A stretch of 64,000 nucleotides of DNA from Gammaproteobacteria bacterium (GTDB lineage: Bacteria; Pseudomonadota; Gammaproteobacteria; UBA4575). Positions 48,001 through 56,137 of the stretch are shown piece by piece. Below the pieces are notes generated by a model, which was not told the origin of the DNA, made no database searches, and worked only from the letters and a program-made list of their open reading frames with translations. The translations under genes were made by a program, and so were the position numbers. The stretch covers positions 2,188,894 through 2,252,893 of the forward strand of contig CP046178.1 in NCBI GenBank assembly GCA_014075255.1, read 5' to 3'. Each line of letters begins with the position of its first letter. Position 1 is the stretch's first letter.

Positions 48001-48381
48001 GTGAATGGCTGGAAAATTGAATGGCCACAAGGCAATAAAGTGATGACAGATATTGATGCCATTCAAGGTGTATTAAACTTTAGTATCTATGAACCACCTT
48101 CAGCAGGTAATTCATGTGCTGGAGACATTGGCAGAAGTGCACAGTTTGTGATTGATATTAACGGCCGACCAGTAGGACAACCCGATTCTTTCTACACAAC
48201 TTCTGGGAATACGGTCTTTGATTCTGCAAATTTTGTAGGCAATACGTTATGGGGAGGCGTCAATCCATATTTTACTTATGATGGAATGGGGTTACTGGAT
48301 GGAACTAAGTCTGGGCAACCAGTGGCGAAAGGGCCATTGAAGACAAGATTTTGGTATAACTTAGATACTTTGACTCCATAA
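45088..48381 (+). CDS. pilY1: PilY1-like pilus tip adhesin
   Basis: About 1097 residues from ATG 45088, which gives a clean signal peptide (ending SSFAED). Residues ~40-400 are a von Willebrand A domain with MIDAS DVSGS at residues 47-51. It contains a long Cys-rich insertion (about residues 215-300, ten or more Cys). The C-terminal beta-propeller of the PilC type follows from about residue 440, with PRWPGNVKGYYLG and a calcium-loop segment DLDSDGIHDRLYFGD. It is exported and promotes pilus assembly and surface sensing. It is the last gene of the operon; pilE is missing here. Confidence 0.93.
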   Translation: MKIILRKLLFIISASAFIFVTGTTSSFAEDIEIYATSPTANVLFVIDVSGSMDQYVSGNSGPKRLDVLKDAFATVMGRNWENLNVGIMDYGDWAGSGIDLPVTNINLDADSIEPQANSIAGETYSDLLVRAVRAYDPRHSGAKTPTVEALYEAALYFRGENPYAGDYDEPHDSWDDDINDSEYRGGHWRAMGMRTYSGGSIVNSSAHSCTLAPVPSGAPGPACVNPYGNGSPPSSCNYRAAASGTYQACTGGWTCTQYDATGTECISSTCNQYTTQTWSDPAHYRCRETEQRLNGANYVTPITSQCDNNFIVLLSDGAPSEEDGTVQNRIEDLYSPTYNCRDLRSNFSITFSNNSIIDKGECGPDLTKYLRDNNQVSGINNSFITTHTVGFALGGGASEAKDYLDLLALEGGGNFYNASTDPGNLADQLQDLLTSLETKPRTISTPITTIDLGNPLTTRNEVYYTQFAAKKTPRWPGNVKGYYLGPKTTAPADPIIAIRDLDEEIATDANGDFLDSSRSFWTIGDDGNDVSKGGFAVKLNPSVRTLHTDDGASSPSFVDLTVSAFDDGDLALFNLTSTGNSTNDHTMVDELVDWARGVDVDDQNNNGSTTDARAEAGDPLHTVPLVAQYGSGPARVLYAMTNEGYIHAIDVSSNVTSGTGGDEIFAYMPRDLLINLDPLRRNSGTQKIYGLDGPLSLFQPDGVLDTAGNKYLYFGMRRGGKNYYSLDVSDSSSPSLEWIIKGGVAGDFAELAQTWSKPTPAKVYINSTTTKDVVVFGGGYDVDQDNNLQRADDDEGRAVFIVDASDGSLIWSAGPDSSHDLELVDMKNSVPGGIAVIDLDSDGIHDRLYFGDTGGRLWRMDLDQTLSNSTGYMLADLASDGFDAHNRRFYTKPSVTRLSNGKLGITIGSGYRAHPLNSDILERTYMIYDPHAAKGDIPATAPAPKIDGTGANAVEDITSNFSFNPNAPSANVNGWKIEWPQGNKVMTDIDAIQGVLNFSIYEPPSAGNSCAGDIGRSAQFVIDINGRPVGQPDSFYTTSGNTVFDSANFVGNTLWGGVNPYFTYDGMGLLDGTKSGQPVAKGPLKTRFWYNLDTLTP

Positions 48382-48393
48382 GCATTTTACACT

Positions 48394-48427
48394 CAAAAAA
48401 AACGCCGCAATTGCGGCGTTTTTTTTT
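48394..48427. terminator. Bidirectional terminator between pilY1 and the repeat protein
   Basis: AAAAAACGCCGCAA and TTGCGGCGTTTTTT form a perfect palindrome with a T run on both strands. It serves pilY1 (+) and the convergent gene (-). Confidence 0.9.
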
Positions 48428-48446
48428 GGTGAATTTTTATATAATT

Positions 48447-49136
48447 CTAATTATATTTTTTTGCGTACTCTTCATAGGAACCATGAAAACCCATGTGTTC
48501 TTTTTCGTTAAATGGATCAGAGCTTTGCTTCTTTGCTGGTGTTTGAGTGTCGCCTCCATACTTAGCTAAGTAGTCATCAATGCCGCCGTGATATGCATTG
48601 AAATTTGAGTTTTGTTGTTTGACTGAAGAAGAGCCACTATTCTTAGCTTGATATTCTTCCATGCTCATTGAGCTCGCGCCATTAGCTTGTTTAGAATTTG
48701 AGTTTGCGTTATCAGTCTTTGATTGCATATTTTTGGTAACTTTAGCTTGGCTGCCACTGAGATATTCATCGATACTGCCAGAAAAACCTTGGTGATGAGT
48801 CACGTTGGCTTCAAGTTCAGTGCTACGCTGATTAGATGATTGTGCAAGATATTCGTTTATATCCATGGAGGTTGCGCCAGCACTGTTTGATGATGCAGCT
48901 TGTTTTGTAGTCGCACTAGAAGGCGTCTTTTTTGCAGCTTTGCCAGCATGTTCGCTGTTTGCTTGCTTGTGATCAGCCGCTTTACCACCATGTTCATTTG
49001 AACTCGCTTGTTGTTGGTTAGGGTCGGCGCCTTCTTCCGTTAATCTTCTGCGGTCGTCGATATAAAATCCGGCGAGTACTCCAAAGATAAAAATGCCAAC
49101 TATGGGCCAAAGAATTTTTTCAGATAATGCGGCCAT
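48447..49136 (-). CDS. Membrane-anchored protein with repeated DEYL motif
   Basis: A 229-residue protein. One N-terminal membrane helix (residues ~8-26) precedes a low-complexity, Ser/Asn/Gln/Lys-rich tail. Five spaced short motifs occur: SMDINEYLA (~90), GSIDEYLSG (~120), SMSMEEYQAK (~157), GGIDDYLAKYG (~185) and GSYEEYAKKY (~219). Three are preceded by an H-x-GF/H-G element (HHQGFSG, HMGFHG, AYHGG). The tail is otherwise predicted disordered. This looks like an array of docking motifs for a partner protein. The family is unknown. Confidence 0.7.
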   Translation of the reverse strand: MAALSEKILWPIVGIFIFGVLAGFYIDDRRRLTEEGADPNQQQASSNEHGGKAADHKQANSEHAGKAAKKTPSSATTKQAASSNSAGATSMDINEYLAQSSNQRSTELEANVTHHQGFSGSIDEYLSGSQAKVTKNMQSKTDNANSNSKQANGASSMSMEEYQAKNSGSSSVKQQNSNFNAYHGGIDDYLAKYGGDTQTPAKKQSSDPFNEKEHMGFHGSYEEYAKKYN

Positions 49137-49326
49137 GGTGTTAACCTCGTTATGGTGTTGACTAGATTTACGATGAATCTAGTGCATTTATATATAGTTA
49201 ATTTCTAAGTAAATTCTAAATCATATTCATAGTCATTTGATAGCCATTTAATAATAAGAATCGATAGTTTTCATTGATAAAATGCTTGTTATAAATTTAA
49301 ATGAGGGAATTTAATAAACGTTAAAC

Positions 49327-50391
49327 ATGCAAGACATCATCCATATCGATATGGATGCCTTTTACGCATCTGTAGAACAAAGAGATTTTCCACAATACCG
49401 CAATAAACCTGTGGTTGTTGGTGGAGACCCTGAAAAGCGAGGTGTGGTGGCGACGTGCAGCTATGAAGCTCGAAAATTTGGTATTCACTCTGCGATGCCT
49501 TGTGCACATGCTTTACGATTATGTCCCAATGCCATTTTTGTACGGCCACGCTTTGAGCTGTATCGCGAAATATCACAGCAGATACGCGATATCATGTTTA
49601 GTTATACGGATTTAGTCGAACCACTCTCTTTAGACGAGGCTTATTTAGATGTCACACAATGTAAGCGTAGCTTTGGTTCACCGACGCTTGTAGCTAAAGC
49701 GATTAAAAATGAAATTCAACAAGCGACAGGACTCACCGCATCTGCAGGTATTTCCTACAATAAATTCATAGCCAAAATAGCATCAGATCTAGATAAGCCG
49801 GACGGTTTGACGCTGATCACCGAACAGCAAGGGCCGGATTTTGTTAAGCAATTACTGATTGGGAAATTTCATGGTATAGGGCCGGCAACGGAAAGCAAAA
49901 TGCAGGACTTAGGGGTGTATAGCGGTGAAGATTTACTTGCTTGGAACCTTGAAGAGCTAAAGCCGATTTTCGGTAAAGTGAGTGATTACTATTACCACGC
50001 TGCACGCGGTATAGATCATCGTAAAGTGGTCAGTCACCGACAACGTAAGTCTATCGGTTCAGAGAAAACGTATAGTGAGGACGTGGCCAATATGGAAGAA
50101 ATGCGACAAAGGCTGGAGAAGCTTGCTGAAGAGGTTTGGCAAGATCTGTCCGATAAACACATGACGGCCCGTACCATTACGATTAAAGTAAAATTTGACA
50201 ATTTTGTGCAGCTAACCCGTTCCATAACCCTAGGTAATGATGTTAGTAAACTTACTGATATGACGGCTCCTTTGAGAGATTTGCTCGATAAAGCGGAAGT
50301 AAATGGAAGACGTGTACGGTTGTTGGGTATTTCAGTATCAAAATTGACGATGTTAGAGCAGCTAGACGAAGAGCAACTCTCTCTTCTATGA
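49327..50391 (+). CDS. dinB: DNA polymerase IV (Y family)
   Basis: A 354-residue translesion polymerase. The catalytic acids are in IHIDMDAFYASVE (Asp8) and SLDEAYLDVT (Asp/Glu pair). YEARKFGIHSAMP, SYNKFIAKIASDLDKP, KFHGIGPATESKMQ and the little-finger domain RKSIGSEKTYSED follow. No LexA-type CTGT-N8-ACAG box is visible upstream. It is monocistronic. Confidence 0.96.
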   Translation: MQDIIHIDMDAFYASVEQRDFPQYRNKPVVVGGDPEKRGVVATCSYEARKFGIHSAMPCAHALRLCPNAIFVRPRFELYREISQQIRDIMFSYTDLVEPLSLDEAYLDVTQCKRSFGSPTLVAKAIKNEIQQATGLTASAGISYNKFIAKIASDLDKPDGLTLITEQQGPDFVKQLLIGKFHGIGPATESKMQDLGVYSGEDLLAWNLEELKPIFGKVSDYYYHAARGIDHRKVVSHRQRKSIGSEKTYSEDVANMEEMRQRLEKLAEEVWQDLSDKHMTARTITIKVKFDNFVQLTRSITLGNDVSKLTDMTAPLRDLLDKAEVNGRRVRLLGISVSKLTMLEQLDEEQLSLL

Positions 50392-50630
50392 AAACTTCTT
50401 TATAAGCTCGCGTAAAAGCCTATTTGCATACTTTTGTATGTTTCAGGTGAATACATAAATCCCCCTTTTTTTTTAATGTCTTATTGTCAAAAATTAGCTC
50501 ATGGATAAGTCATGAATGGTATGCCATATATATGTAGACCCATATTGTAGACATTGGGGCCATGTAGTAATGTCTAATGAAAAGGAAGTGACACTTATAT
50601 ATATGTCATATCATCAAGCTACTCAAATAA

Positions 50631-50645
50631 TGCCAAGAATTGGCA
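50631..50645. promoter_or_regulatory. Inverted repeat upstream of the molybdoenzyme
   Basis: TGCCAA-GAA-TTGGCA has 6-bp perfect arms, about 45 bp before the start codon. It is a candidate operator. The surrounding 50392-50689 gap holds no gene; it is A+T-rich with several TATATA stretches. Confidence 0.4.
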
Positions 50646-50689
50646 AATTATAAAGAGTAGAGGACCAGTAGTGTTAGGAGATTCAAAAA

Positions 50690-52984
50690 ATGCAGACCGA
50701 TAAAATTAAAGCGCCCGAAGGGCATTCGATTCACCACGTAACCTGCCCACATGACTGTCCTGACTCGTGTTCGATGCTGGTAACTAAAGACGATTCAACA
50801 GGTAAAGCGGTACGCGTTCAAGGTGATCCAACGCATCCTATTACTCGCGGTTATCTGTGTAACAAGGTGAATCACTATCTTGATTTGGTCTACAACGAAA
50901 ATCGTGTGCTTTATCCGCATAAGCGTGTGGGACCAAAAGGCCCAGGTGCTAAATTTGAACGCATCAGTTGGGATGAAGCACTAGAAACCATTACTGGAAA
51001 TTTCAAAAGTGTAATTAGCGAATACGGCAGTGCTGCAGTACAGCCATATTCGTATTCAGGAACCATGGGTATGGTCGGTTATTGGACGATGGATTATCGT
51101 TTCTGGAACAAGATGGGAGCGGGTGGTTTAGTGCAGTCGATTTGCATATATGCAGCAATGTGGGCGGGCTTACATACTTACGGTTTAGCGCATCCAAATA
51201 TGTCAGTGCATGAAGCGGCTGAAAAAGCAGATTTGATGATCCTCTGGGGTGCGAATTTAGTCAGCACCGGTGTGCATGCGATTCCATTTATTCGCGAAGC
51301 CAAAGAACGTGGCATGAAGTTGATCGTAATCGATCCGCGGGTAACACGTACTACGATGATGGCAGATTGGCATATTCAACCTAAGCCAGGTACCGATGCT
51401 GCTTTAGCGCTAGGCATGATGAAAGTCATAGTAGATGCCGGCAAGCATGATCTTGAATTTTTGAAAGAGCAAACAAATGGCTGGGAAGCTTTACTAGAAA
51501 CCAAACTTCCTGACTATCCATTAGATAAAGTGGAAAAAATTACCGGTGTTCCTGCGGCAGATATTGAAAAGCTTGCAATGGAATACGCTTCAACGAAGAA
51601 GACATTCATTCGTGCAAACTACGGTTTAAACCGCCATCAAAATGCAGGACAAATGTGTCGCTCCATTTTAGTTCTACCATGCATTACAGGTGCATGGCGT
51701 GAAGATTGTGGTGGTGCTTGTTTTGGTAATTTAGAAGAAATGTGGTTCCGCTGCATGACTCCACAATTACATCGTCCAGATTTAGGGAAACGCGAACGTA
51801 CTATCAATATGGTGCAAATTGGTCGTGCTTTATCTGAGAATATTGGTGCAGATGGTGAGCAGTTAGACCCGCCTATTAAAAGCATCTTTGTTTATAACTC
51901 TGACCCCGCTAACTGCGCACCCAATACAAATGGTGTGCGAAACGGTTTTATGCGTGATGACTTGTTTGTTGCAGTGCATGAAACTTTCTGGACCGATACC
52001 TGTAACTATGCTGATATCGTTATTCCTGCAGATACACAGTTAGAGCGCATGGATATGGTAGCTACCTATGGCAACTGGTATTTCACAATGAATAAACCCG
52101 TCATTGAGCCTTTAGGCGAAAGTGTTCGTAATTCGGAATTATTCCGTATCTTAGCGAAGAAAATGGATTACGTTGAAGACGGTGATAATGCATTTACACA
52201 AACAGACGAAGAACTTGTTCGCGATGTGTTATGTGATGAAGGTGAATCTAATCTGTTAATGGAAGGTATTAAATACGAAGACTTTGAAAATAAAGGTTTT
52301 GTTCGTGCCAATACTAGTACGGAGAGCAGAAACTTTATGAAAAACGGCTGGCCAACTCCATCAGGTAAAATAGATATCTGGTGTGATGCATTGAAAGAAG
52401 AAGGAATAGATCCATTGCCTTCTTATGTGCCAGAAATTGAAGGTCAAGAAGATCCTAAACGTAAAAAATATCCTCTACAGATATTAAGTAGTGCGTCGCA
52501 CTACTTTATTGGTGATTCGTTCCAATCAGTGCCACGTTTACAAGCCATGATGTCTAGGCCAACGGTGGAATTAAATCCGAAAGAAGCCAAAAAACGAGGC
52601 TTAGAAGATGGTGATTTATGTCGATTGTATAATGACAGAGGTGAGACCTATGCATACCTTGTGATTATTGAAGGCCATGTGGATGGTATTTGTTCTACGC
52701 AAAAACAATTTAAAGGTAGTAACACACCTGGCGGTGTGAACGTGAATGCCTTGAATTCAGAAATGCTTACAGATTTTGGAACTAGTCCAACTTTCTATTC
52801 TGTGCTTTGTGAAATTGATAAGGCTAGTGAAGAGATGCGTAAAAAAGCTCTACTCAAAGAGTGGGGCGGTAAAAAAGGCTATGTTCAAAAATGGCGTGAA
52901 GATCCACAAAACCAGGGTGTTGAAGCAAGTGATAAAGAAATTCTCGCATTTGCTGAAAAACGTCATCCCGGTATCTTTAGCTGA
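50690..52984 (+). CDS. Molybdopterin (bis-MGD) oxidoreductase catalytic subunit
   Basis: A 764-residue DMSO-reductase-superfamily protein. An N-terminal 4Fe-4S site uses Cys19, Cys23, Cys27 (CPHDCPDSC) and Cys57. The probable Mo-ligand Cys is Cys152 (SICIYAAMWAG), placed like the Cys in NapA. Four domains of MGD binding follow: LMILWGANL, VIDPRVTRT, ADIVIPADTQLERMD and, at the C-terminus, STQKQFKGSNTPGG. No twin-arginine signal is present, so it is cytoplasmic. The substrate is not assignable; it is not clearly formate, nitrate or DMSO type. The downstream reductase gene would supply electrons. Confidence 0.88.
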   Translation: MQTDKIKAPEGHSIHHVTCPHDCPDSCSMLVTKDDSTGKAVRVQGDPTHPITRGYLCNKVNHYLDLVYNENRVLYPHKRVGPKGPGAKFERISWDEALETITGNFKSVISEYGSAAVQPYSYSGTMGMVGYWTMDYRFWNKMGAGGLVQSICIYAAMWAGLHTYGLAHPNMSVHEAAEKADLMILWGANLVSTGVHAIPFIREAKERGMKLIVIDPRVTRTTMMADWHIQPKPGTDAALALGMMKVIVDAGKHDLEFLKEQTNGWEALLETKLPDYPLDKVEKITGVPAADIEKLAMEYASTKKTFIRANYGLNRHQNAGQMCRSILVLPCITGAWREDCGGACFGNLEEMWFRCMTPQLHRPDLGKRERTINMVQIGRALSENIGADGEQLDPPIKSIFVYNSDPANCAPNTNGVRNGFMRDDLFVAVHETFWTDTCNYADIVIPADTQLERMDMVATYGNWYFTMNKPVIEPLGESVRNSELFRILAKKMDYVEDGDNAFTQTDEELVRDVLCDEGESNLLMEGIKYEDFENKGFVRANTSTESRNFMKNGWPTPSGKIDIWCDALKEEGIDPLPSYVPEIEGQEDPKRKKYPLQILSSASHYFIGDSFQSVPRLQAMMSRPTVELNPKEAKKRGLEDGDLCRLYNDRGETYAYLVIIEGHVDGICSTQKQFKGSNTPGGVNVNALNSEMLTDFGTSPTFYSVLCEIDKASEEMRKKALLKEWGGKKGYVQKWREDPQNQGVEASDKEILAFAEKRHPGIFS

Positions 52985-53042
52985 GTTGCTGAAACGCATG
53001 GAATAAAGACCAATAAGAGTTAATTGAGGAGTAAATGAGATA

Positions 53043-54170
53043 ATGGCAACGGCGCAGAAAAATTTTCACGACCCATTGGATAATTATTTTAGAAAGTTAC
53101 CAGAACCTAATCGTGATATTCAGACTAAACGTGTAACGGTAAACCAAGGGGTTATTTGTAGTGTAGAAAACTTAACCTACGATACCTATAAGGTTGTGAT
53201 CAGATGTAATGAGGATTCTAAGCAAATTGTCTTTAAAGCAGGCCAATATGCAACCATCACCGTGCCTGGTTGTAGAAAGCCTCGCTCGTATTCTTTTGCT
53301 CTTGCTCAAGAAAACGAAAATAAAAATGAGCATTCGTTTTTTATTCGTTTAGTACATGGTGGCAAGCTTTCTAGTTGGATAGCGGGGGAAAATCGCGAAG
53401 GGGAGCATGTAAAAATTTCTGGGCCACTCGGTAAGTTTGGTCTAGATTCCAGTGATAAAACAATGGTTTGTATTGCTGGTGGTAGTGGTATGAGTGCCAT
53501 CAATGCAATTGTGCAACATGCATGTAATGAACAAGTTACAAGAGATTGTTACTTTTTTTACGGCGCAAGAACTCAAGCCGATTTATATTTGCAAGAAGAA
53601 ATGCAAGAAATTGAACGTAAATGGAATAAGAAAAATTCATTTAAGTTTATACCTGTCTTGTCGGAAGAAGCAGAAGATAGCGATTGGGATGGAGCGCGCG
53701 GTTTTGTAACGGATCACTTTAAGGATGAGTATTTAAGTAAAGGTGCAGTTTCTGTTAATAATATGAAAGCATTCTTTTGTGGGCCACCGGTCATGATTGA
53801 TCTTGGTGTTGAGGCATTGAAAGAAGCTGGTTTAGCAGACAGTGATATTTATTTTGATAAATTTGAGGATGCGCGTTCACCTGCGCCGGTAGTTGATAAT
53901 ACTAAGTGTGTATTATGTGATGAGTGCTTAATGGTGAAGCCAACTCCTAATTGTTTAGTCGAAGCCACTAACTTCAAAATGAATGGTGGTGGGGAAGTTT
54001 CTAGCTTTGATCGCGTGCAGCCAGCAAAAACTTCGGGTTTGTACTACAACTCTCTTTTTATTGATGAAAACGAGTGTATACGATGTTTTGCTTGTGTTGA
54101 GGCATGCCCGCATGATGCTATTTCTGTAGATTACGATAAGGTGCCAAAGACTCTTAGGAAAATTTCTTAG
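53043..54170 (+). CDS. FAD/NAD(P) reductase with C-terminal bacterial-type ferredoxin domain
   Basis: A 375-residue fusion. An FNR-like flavin domain has RKPRSYSFAL (RxYS) and GPLGKFGL. The NAD(P) domain has CIAGGSGMSAINAIVQHA and CGPPVMIDLGVEAL. The tail (from ~290) carries CVLCDECLMVKPTPNC and CIRCFACVEACPHDAI, two 4Fe-4S sites. It lacks the 2Fe-2S domain normal in oxygenase reductases. It probably shuttles electrons between NAD(P)H and the molybdoenzyme encoded 58 bp upstream. A GAGGAG site and a two-codon upstream frame (ATG AGA TAA overlapping the ATG) precede it. Confidence 0.85.
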   Translation: MATAQKNFHDPLDNYFRKLPEPNRDIQTKRVTVNQGVICSVENLTYDTYKVVIRCNEDSKQIVFKAGQYATITVPGCRKPRSYSFALAQENENKNEHSFFIRLVHGGKLSSWIAGENREGEHVKISGPLGKFGLDSSDKTMVCIAGGSGMSAINAIVQHACNEQVTRDCYFFYGARTQADLYLQEEMQEIERKWNKKNSFKFIPVLSEEAEDSDWDGARGFVTDHFKDEYLSKGAVSVNNMKAFFCGPPVMIDLGVEALKEAGLADSDIYFDKFEDARSPAPVVDNTKCVLCDECLMVKPTPNCLVEATNFKMNGGGEVSSFDRVQPAKTSGLYYNSLFIDENECIRCFACVEACPHDAISVDYDKVPKTLRKIS

Positions 54171-54228
54171 TGGATGTTTGCACGGTTATTTACGCGAATC
54201 GCAGAATAAGTTTGTTTTAATATTGTAT

Positions 54229-54263
54229 AAAGCTGCTGTTGGGAAGCCAAAAGCAGCTTTTTT
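54229..54263 (+). terminator. Rho-independent terminator after the molybdoenzyme operon
   Basis: AAGCTGCT / AGCAGCTT arms flank a 14-nt loop, followed by TTTTT. It closes the two-gene unit. Confidence 0.8.
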
Positions 54264-54347
54264 ATGTGTGATTAGTGGGGATTATAATTTCACTTTTACA
54301 GTCTAATTTTAAGGGCCACCTATTATTTTTTTGCTGGAGTCATACCT

Positions 54348-55397
54348 ATGTACCTAATGAATTCATGGAAAACATTAACTTTTGTAGCTTTCGCTACAGT
54401 TCTAACTTTTTTAGTAGGAGTGCAAATGAGTAATGCATCTTCACAAAAAGTGCATAAGCCTATGGTTGAGGAAATAGGTGAATTAAGTGATGAAGAATTG
54501 ATAAAAATGGAGAAGGAACTTCAAAAGCCCGTCAAAGAATCAGGTCGTTTCACCGAAGGAGTTTTGTGGCAGATTGAAAAAGATAAGGAATTTGTTGGGT
54601 ATATTTTTGGCACTCTTCATATGAATGATAAACGCATAAACGAAGTGCGTGAAAATATCATAGGAAAGTTTGATGAAATGACTAGCTTTGCGATGGAATC
54701 ATTTCCAAGTGATCACTACTTTAATCCCTACCATGGTGGGCAGATGATTAAGGGCGACATGACATTACCAAAAGGCCAAACATTGGAAGACTTAATTGGG
54801 AAAGAGCTTTATGCGCGTGTGGAAGAAGTATTGTTAGATGTGGGTTTGGATAAAGAAACTATTCTACATCTGAAGCCCTGGGCAGCCATGCGTAGTTTTG
54901 CAGTTAAAGCTGAAAATACTGAAGACTTAATATTAGATTATGAATTATTAGATCGTGCAGCAGCACAAAAAAAAGATCTTTATCAAGTGGAGAGCATCGA
55001 AGAGTTTCTGGTAACTTTTTATTCCATGCCAGAGGATGTGCAAATTAAATTACTCGAATTTACCGTCAATAGTTATAAGGAAATGCGTAATACGATAAAT
55101 AAAATGTTAGATGCTTATTTAGAGGAAGATCTAACAGAGATGTATCAAGTGAGTACCAGTTTCATTCCTAATAAGCCTGAATATGAACGGTATCGTGAAA
55201 CTTATTTAAAGCATGTAGTGAAAAATAGAAATGTTGTTATGGAACATTATATGCGCAAGCCTATGCGTGAAAAGAAAACTTTTATTGCAGTTGGTGCGCT
55301 ACATCTTTATGGTGATCAGGGTGTCTTGGCGTTAATGGAGAAGGATGGCTACCAGGTAAAACGTGTTCCTGTTAGTTCACTAACTGACAAGTCTTAG
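54348..55397 (+). CDS. TraB/GumN-family protein
   Basis: A 349-residue exported protein with an N-terminal hydrophobic segment (residues ~10-28). Family motifs are FGTLHMND near residue 90 and FIAVGALHLYGDQGVLALM near the C-terminus, the paired GxxH metal-site elements of the TIKI/TraB fold. The family contains membrane-associated metalloproteases; activity here is inferred. A GGAG site precedes the ATG. The SH3 gene follows after 26 bp. Confidence 0.88.
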   Translation: MYLMNSWKTLTFVAFATVLTFLVGVQMSNASSQKVHKPMVEEIGELSDEELIKMEKELQKPVKESGRFTEGVLWQIEKDKEFVGYIFGTLHMNDKRINEVRENIIGKFDEMTSFAMESFPSDHYFNPYHGGQMIKGDMTLPKGQTLEDLIGKELYARVEEVLLDVGLDKETILHLKPWAAMRSFAVKAENTEDLILDYELLDRAAAQKKDLYQVESIEEFLVTFYSMPEDVQIKLLEFTVNSYKEMRNTINKMLDAYLEEDLTEMYQVSTSFIPNKPEYERYRETYLKHVVKNRNVVMEHYMRKPMREKKTFIAVGALHLYGDQGVLALMEKDGYQVKRVPVSSLTDKS

Positions 55398-55423
55398 AAC
55401 AGCTGTTATTTAAAGTTTTATTC

Positions 55424-56059
55424 GTGTTTCATAATCTATTTCACAAACGATTTCCAGTAATGTTGATGTTAACGTTAACTGTAAGCAGTGTGAATGTGCA
55501 TGCTGAAGATGTTCGATATGTGACCGATGAATTGGAAATCACCATACATCGGAACATGAGTCTCAATAGTGATATTGTTGCGCAGTTAATAAGTGGTACA
55601 CCTGTAAAAGTATTAAAAACTAATCGTGACGAAGGTTACGTTATGGTGGCTACTCAGGATAAGAAAGTGGGCTGGATGCTAGAAAGTTATTTAATTAATG
55701 AGCCTGCAGGTCGTGCACAGCATGAAGCTTTGAAAAAAGAATATGATCTGTTAAAAGCTAATTTTGATACTCAGGTTAAGGAACGTACTATTAAGTTATC
55801 AACTGAGCTTGCTAAGGTAAAGAATGCTGCTAAGCGACCTTTGGAATTGCAGCAGGAAAATCAAAAACTGAAAAAAACTCTTGAAGATGAGCGTGCACAG
55901 GTGGAAGAAATTAAAAAAGAAAATCGTGAATTCAAATCAATTCACAAAGATCGAAAATGGTTTGTTACTGGCGCTTTAACGGCCATTGGTAGTTTGGCAT
56001 TGGGTTTGGTGCTAACCAGAGTGCCTTGGCGTAGACGTAAAAGCTGGGGCGAGCTATAA
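55424..56059 (+). CDS. TIGR04211-type SH3-domain, coiled-coil membrane protein (YgiM-like)
   Basis: A 211-residue protein with a signal peptide (ending VNVHAEDV). A bacterial SH3 domain (RYVTDELEITIHRN... GWMLESYLINEPAGR) is followed by a coiled coil (~100-170) and a C-terminal membrane helix with a basic tail (VPWRRRKSWGEL). The layout is that of E. coli YgiM. It is probably an envelope protein. The GTG start at 55424 gives the full signal. Confidence 0.88.
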   Translation: MFHNLFHKRFPVMLMLTLTVSSVNVHAEDVRYVTDELEITIHRNMSLNSDIVAQLISGTPVKVLKTNRDEGYVMVATQDKKVGWMLESYLINEPAGRAQHEALKKEYDLLKANFDTQVKERTIKLSTELAKVKNAAKRPLELQQENQKLKKTLEDERAQVEEIKKENREFKSIHKDRKWFVTGALTAIGSLALGLVLTRVPWRRRKSWGEL

Positions 56060-56137
56060 AAAGTGCACTCCCGAAATATTTTAAAACTACTCCTGAGTAT
56101 TTGCGTAAGCCAGAATTAATACTAAATTCTGTAGCGA

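Noticed and set aside
49137-49326. LexA box before dinB
   Set aside because: No CTGT-N8-ACAG-like site is visible, so SOS control is not claimed.
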